From Carex sylvatica (lineage: Eukaryota; Streptophyta; Magnoliopsida; Poales; Cyperaceae), in NCBI GenBank assembly GCA_964058845.1, contig CAXKVR010000128.1, positions 248,001 to 312,000 of the forward strand: DNA of 64,000 nt. Direction: 5' to 3'. The translations under genes were made by a program, and so were the position numbers. Positions 59,160 through 64,000 of this stretch are shown one piece after another. Position 1 is the first letter of the stretch. Each line of letters begins with the position of its first letter. The notes under the pieces were generated by a model. The model did no database searches and was not told where the DNA came from. It worked only from the letters and a program-made list of their open reading frames with translations.

Positions 59160-60655
59160 TATGATAAAACTATATCTCTTTTTTAATTTTTTAAATACAA
59201 ATCGAATACGAATGAAATATTATCCATATTATTTTCACCCCTAGCTACAATGCATTATTAGATTAGATCTTACTAGTAAATTATAGCAACTTCAAACGAG
59301 AAAATCATAGCATGTTCTAGAAGGTCCTTTTTGTATACACCTTTTGTGTGTATTTTAACTTCAGTTACTGTAATCGTTTATAGCAACTGCAATTCATGTT
59401 GTGTTTTTTCACTTTATATGGTTGAGTAAATTACTAAATTGAAAACATATACTCAAAATTAACTGTTACGAGTACATACATTAAAATTGGTACAAAATTC
59501 ACTGTTTCATTAATTCTCCAACTTGTAAACAGAATTGTAGGGTCTAAAAAGCCTTCATTTTGTGCCATTACACAACATAAGAAATTGACTAACCGGAAAA
59601 ATGTTTGTAGTACATTAAAACTGGTACCAAAATATGAAACCAAATTATAATCATTTTTCAGCGCAATACAATGTATGACGCAAAATAGTGAAATGTTTTA
59701 TGAATTTGCAAAAATGGCAACGTGTAACTTTTAAAACTTTGAGAAGTAAAAAAGGAGGCCAGAATGTAGTTTCAGTACCAAATCGTTACAAGCTAAGAAC
59801 AATATATTTCTTTTCTCTCAAGTTCTCTTTTTTTTACTGGCATCCACTAGCAAAATATAAGTTCGTATGAAGAACTCAAAAATGTTCCTAATGTTAGGTT
59901 AGTGAAGAAATGATTTGAGACTTGTTTGCTCAAAATAATCAGAAATTGGGGAAATGTTCAAAAAAAAAAAATACATGAGGTAGTTCAGTTTGAGATTTTG
60001 GATGGTACAGTAATAAAATCCCAAAATTCTAAAATTAGATGGCATCTTGTGGTACAGGTTTCACAGTTCACTAGAATAGCATAGTGACATAATTCGTGTT
60101 TTATTTGTGAATACTTTTTTTTTAGTATTTTTGAATTCAACTGACCGAATAATCTGTGAATAAACGCGAATAAAACGTGAATTAAATTATTCAGGAATAA
60201 ATGCAATTTTGTTTTTTTTGCTTCCTTGTGGAACCGAATTATTATCGAAATATACAAAATTATTTTCAAATCACGAACTTTTAACCCTGTCAAACCGGAC
60301 CCGAATAAATTGATGCTCACTAGTCACTATGTAACATCCGTCTCTGATTATATTGGCTTCCTTAATTAAAAATGGATGTCTCCAGTTAACTTCACTTGAT
60401 CATTACCATGAGAAACAAAATTCTGAAGAGAAAGGTATTGAGGTCATCAAGTTTTAGAAATTAAAAAGAAAATCCAAAATTGATGAATAATAAAAAGCTC
60501 TTAATTGAAGGTTCCAGAATCCAGATTGCTTGAAAGATAATGCAAACTTATAGCCATCACATATTAAAATCACCAATAAAACTAACCAGTAGCAAACAAT
60601 ATTCAAAGCAAAACCTAGAGATATAATTTAATAATTTATTAATTTAATCTCCCTG
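59160..60655. other. Unassigned AT-rich interval downstream of UGT87
   Basis: The longest frame is 111 codons (59985-60320, -). It is Ile/Leu/Lys-rich, has no domain and is not believed. The right end must include the 3' UTR of the glycosyltransferase. Confidence 0.45.
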
Positions 60656-61481
60656 TTAGGAATGAAAATTAACTGAGAGGCCTTCAATGAAATTGCTCAG
60701 GCTATTATAAGAGGAACCTCCTACTTGTATTGCATTATGTGCTGCCTCTTTCAACTTCAATGCCTCTTTTCTCAACACTTTGCTCTCATCTCCATTCAAA
60801 TCCATAAAAGCCCTGACAACCTTTGCAATCTCCTCTTTCTGAACAATTTCATCCTTTCCCCTTTTGCCCTTCAAGCTCACACCCACCTTCCATTTCTCCA
60901 CTATAAGCCGGCTATCGGCATCTTGGTCCCAAAGAATTGGGAATGTCAGCATTGGTATACCAGCACACACTCCCTCAAGTGTAGAATTCCACCCGCAGTG
61001 TGTCAGAAACCCTCCGATAGAAGGATGACATAACACCTTTAGTTGCTCGCACCACGGCACGATCAAACCATATTTTTCAACTATTTGTTTAAACCTAGTA
61101 GAATTATCACGGGCCACCCACAAAAATTTAACCTCACTGGTAACCAAACCATAAGCAAGTTCTTCTAACTGAGTTTGTGATACAGAGAGAAAGCTACCAA
61201 GGGAGATATATAAGACCGACATCTTCGGTTGCTCATCTAGCCACGTCAAGTAGTAGTCTCGGTTTGTGTTTGTTCCATCATTTAATTGAAAATATGGAAC
61301 ACAAGGTCCGACTGGGTAAACAGGGCATGGAACTTGTTGCTTTATTAAGTTAATTGTGTCTGATTCGAGCCCGTAAAATGAGGTGAAAAGGATGCAATGT
61401 GCTTTCTTCACCCAATGGAAAGATTGAAGGGTCTTCTTCAATGGCTTTACCATATGCACTGTATTAAAGGGTGTAGACCGG
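60656..61481 (-). pseudogene. UGT87-type UDP-glycosyltransferase, C-terminal part, cut by a Copia insertion
   Basis: An open frame of about 275 codons runs from the Copia LTR edge at 61481 to TAA at 60656-60658. It reads in frame right up to the junction (RSTPFNTVHMVKPLKK), so the coding exon is interrupted there. It holds the end of the acceptor-binding half (CILFTSFYGLE, VYPVGPCVPY) and a complete 44-residue PSPG box (60923-61054). The box runs from WCEQ through HCGWNST to the final Asp-Gln (WDQ) and binds UDP-sugar. The closing DQ rather than DH favours UDP-glucose by the usual rule. The family is about 450 residues long, so roughly the first 175 are missing, perhaps beyond the window's right edge after the transposon. 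The remaining frame has no stop, so the break is recent. The small-molecule acceptor is unknown. Confidence 0.9.
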
Positions 61482-61691
61482 TGTTGGGTCCCTTACTCAT
61501 TCCTCTTTGTTTCCTATTTATTTTCTATCGTTTGTAATAATTAAACTTTGTAGGGTCTTATTTGTAAAATTTGTAAGGACTCTAATAAACTCAAAAAATA
61601 GAAAATGGGATGGAGCTTTTCCCGACAAAATCTCTTTCTTCTCTCATTTTTGACCTCTCTGTTGAAACCCTAACCTCAAATTTCTGCAACA
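61482..61691 (+). repeat. 5' LTR of Copia element D
   Basis: TGTTG and CAACA terminal inverted pair, 210 bp, immediately followed by the primer site. The expected 3' LTR partner is outside the window. Confidence 0.92.
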
Positions 61692-62164
61692 ACTGGTATC
61701 AGAGCGCCAAGTTTTTTTTCATGCACTGGATTTCCTCTGAGTTCGCCAGGATCCGCTCTCTCTCTTGCCTTTTCTCCCTGGACCGCGCCAACACCACTTG
61801 GCTTGCGTTTTTCTCCTGGACCGCGCAAACACCTAGCAAATTTCTTCGCTTCTGTTTTTGGCGCTGTGTAGACCAAAAAAAAAAAAAAAAAAAAAATATT
61901 GAAGCAGGTAAAAAATTGAAGCAGGTGCTGATTTGAGGAGCTTTGTGCATACGGGAAAAATTGAAGCAGGTCAAATCATTTTCTCAAATTTGTCGCTGAA
62001 TTTATTTCCAGATCTGTGCACCGCGCCAACACCAGGGAGAGCAGCCTCTTCAGTCCTCATTCTCTCCAGTGCTCCTTCTGGTATTTTTTATTTGTGTACT
62101 GCTTTAAGCAGTAATCGAAAATCTGTCTGAACCGTCTGAAAATTTACCAGTAAATTTCTGTGCA

Positions 62165-64000
62165 ATGGAGGAAAGTAGTAATAGTGGTACCATGATTAAA
62201 CTCACCTCGTCTAATTACGGTATTTGGAAGTCTCGTATGGAAGATTTGTTGTATTGTAAGGATGCCTATGAACCCCTTACCGGTACAAAACCCACTGCTA
62301 TCTCTGATGAGACTTGGAAAATTTCTAACCGAAAGACAATTGCCATAATTAGACAATGGGTTGATGATTCCGTGTATCACCATATTTCAACCGAAACGGA
62401 GGCTAAAACTTTGTGGGAGAAACTAGAGAGTTTGTATGAGCGCAAGACCGCTCAAAACAAGGCCTTTTACATTAGAAAATTGGTAAACATGAAATATCAA
62501 GAGGGGTCTTCGGTGTCGGATCATTTGAGTCGGTTTCAAGATTGTGTAAACCGTTTGTCTACCATGAAAATGGCTTTGGATGAAGAGTTGCAAGCATTAA
62601 TTTTGTTGAGTTCTCTACCCGATAGTTGGGAAACTTTGGTGGTGTCTTTGAGCAATTCGGCACCAAATGGTGTTGTGACCCTAGCCATGGTAAAGGATAG
62701 CATGCTCAATGAAGAGTTGAGGCGTAAGGAGTTAGGGATCACTAGTGAGTCTTCGGCTCTTGTTACCGAAAATCGTGGTAGAAGTGCTTATAGAAACTCT
62801 CATGATGATGACAAGCGGGATAAATCAAAGAGGAGGTCAAAGTCTAGAAAGGGTATTATCTGTTATTATTGCAAGAAACCCGGTCATATGAAGAATGAGT
62901 GTCGGAAATTGAAAGCCAAGAATGATGGTCTCAAGAGAGATCAATCTAGAGGTAAAGGTGGTGATAATGAGAAGGAGCATACCGCTGCCATTGCTTCCGA
63001 TGGAGAAGTATTTGTTGCTTGTGATGAAGGGTTTGTAAACTTCACTAGTCAAGACTCCACTTGGATAGTGGACTCCGCGGCCTCATTCCATGTCACATCT
63101 AGACGTGACTTATTCACTTCCTACAAGGAGGGTGATCATGGTGTTGTAAGAATGGGAAATAACGGAGTTTGTAAAATCTCCGGAATTGGAGATGTATGTG
63201 TGGAGACTAGTGTGGGATGCAAGCTTGTTCTCAAGGATGTTCGGCATGTGCCGGATATGAGGCTACACTTGATTTCGGTTGGTGCCCTTGATGATGATGG
63301 ATACCAAAGTCACTTCTTTGGAGGAAAATGGAAATTGGTGAGATGACACTTAGTTGTTGCTCGTGGTTCCAAGTCCGGTTCCCTTTATGTGACTCAAGTG
63401 AAGGTGTGTGGTGAGGTGAATGTCTCGGAATGTAACTCAACCGATTTGTGGCACTTGCGGTTGGGTCACATGAGTGAGAAGGGCATTGAAATTCTTTCAA
63501 AAAGAAATTATGTGCCTAGTGATGGTACTTCTCTCACCTCTTGTACACATTGTTTGGCGGGCAAACAACACCGTATAGCCTTCAAAAGGAATCCTACAAG
63601 CAAAAAATCAGATTTGTTGGATTTGGTGCATACCGATCTATGTTCAATGGGAGATAGAACCATTGGTGGTGCTCTTTATTTTGTGACTTTTGTGGATGAC
63701 CACTCTAGAAAATTATGGGCATACTCCCTTAAGTCAAAGGATCAAGTGTTAGATGTGTTCAAGCAATGGGTTGAAAGAGAAACCGGAAAGAAGTTGAAGT
63801 GTGTCCGGTCGGATAATGGAGGAGAATACCGTGGTCCTTTTGAGACATTTTGCAAGACCAATGGTATTAAACTTGAGAAAACCGTAACCAAAACTCCACA
63901 ACAAAATGGCATAGCCGAAAGGATGAACCGCACAATTTGTGAGAGAATCCGATGCATGCTCTCTCATTCTAAACTTTCAAAAGGTTTTTGGGGTGAAGCC
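62165..64000 (+). pseudogene. Copia gag-pol of element D, one in-frame stop, incomplete at the window edge
   Basis: Gag starts MEESSNSGTMIKLTSSNYG and has a DUF4219/UBN2-type region (W-KSRMEDLL, LWEKLESLYERKT). A CX2CX4HX4C knuckle (CYYCKKPGHMKNEC) follows near 62851-62892. The protease has DSAASFHVTSRRD (near 63070), a DSA rather than DSG active site. A TGA at 63344-63346 interrupts the linker to the GAG-pre-integrase domain. The frame then continues unbroken with the integrase zinc region (LWHLRLGHMSEKGIE, CTHCLAGKQH) and core: VHTDLCSM (Asp), VRSDNGGEY (Asp), and TPQQNGIAERMNRT (Glu). No other lesion is seen within the window, so the element is young. Confidence 0.93.

Larger units (their letters stand above)
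61482..64000 (+). mobile_element. Copia LTR retrotransposon (element D), 5' part, near-intact
   Basis: The 5' LTR (61482-61691, 210 bp, TGTTGGGTCCC to CTGCAACA) is followed by a tRNA-Met primer site (TGGTATCAGAGC, 61694-61705), a leader with a 23-A tract near 61876, and a gag-pol frame from 62165. It is inserted in the UGT87 exon; the 5 bp at the junction (ACCGG, 61477-61481) would be the expected target duplication. The 3' half lies beyond the window. Confidence 0.95.

Noticed and set aside
59985..60320. 111-codon minus-strand frame
   Set aside because: Ile/Leu/Lys/Asn-rich, no domain, no codon bias, and in AT-rich DNA where such frames are expected by chance.

Overview
This is a 64-kb piece of plant nuclear DNA. 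It is AT-rich and gene-poor, with GT-AG introns, very dense in transposable elements, and its three recognisable host gene families are plant families. The LigB and dehydrogenase proteins read like those of a flowering plant, possibly a non-grass monocot, but the species cannot be fixed from the window.

Host genes. (1) A dispersed cluster of four copies of a LigB-family extradiol dioxygenase (annotated in plants as 4,5-DOPA dioxygenase extradiol-like). Only copy 3 (35556-36819, +, three exons, 263 aa) is intact. Copy 1 (1-126, -) is a decayed last exon. Copy 2 (17163-25326, +) has a nonsense codon in exon 1 and a 5.66-kb Copia element inside exon 2. Copy 4 (44742-45112, -) is an orphan exon 2 in an inverted duplicate of the copy 3 locus. 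(2) A complete eight-exon mitochondrial-type zinc alcohol dehydrogenase (49699-53645, -, 425 aa). (3) The C-terminal part of a UGT87-type glycosyltransferase (60656-61481, -), cut by a young-looking Copia element that runs off the right edge.

Layout. 1-4.4 kb: LigB remnant, a CACTA element with TTA target duplication, then AT-rich repeat-derived DNA. 4.8-6.3 kb: Copia LTR and decayed gag, running straight into 5.3 kb of an 81-bp satellite with higher-order structure. 11.6-17 kb: hAT-like, Copia-LTR and foldback elements. 17.1-25.3 kb: LigB copy 2 split by Copia. 25.6-27.9 kb: a Del/Tekay-like LTR with a hairpin-bearing tandem array. 28.6-34.6 kb: an old Copia element with a second nested repeat. 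35.4-36.9 kb: the intact LigB gene. 37-46 kb: foldback element, a duplicated segment, a solo LTR in reverse orientation with a second hairpin array, and inverted LigB copy 4. 46.5-49.3 kb: hAT-like element, pyrimidine-rich tract and a ~250-bp tandem array. 49.7-53.6 kb: the dehydrogenase. 54-60.6 kb: small DNA elements and a large foldback. 60.6-64 kb: UGT87 and Copia.

The most unusual signal is the pair of hairpin arrays at 27340-27730 and 41421-41735. They lie in two diverged LTR-like sequences in opposite orientations, share a linker motif, and show paired, pairing-preserving substitutions in their stems.
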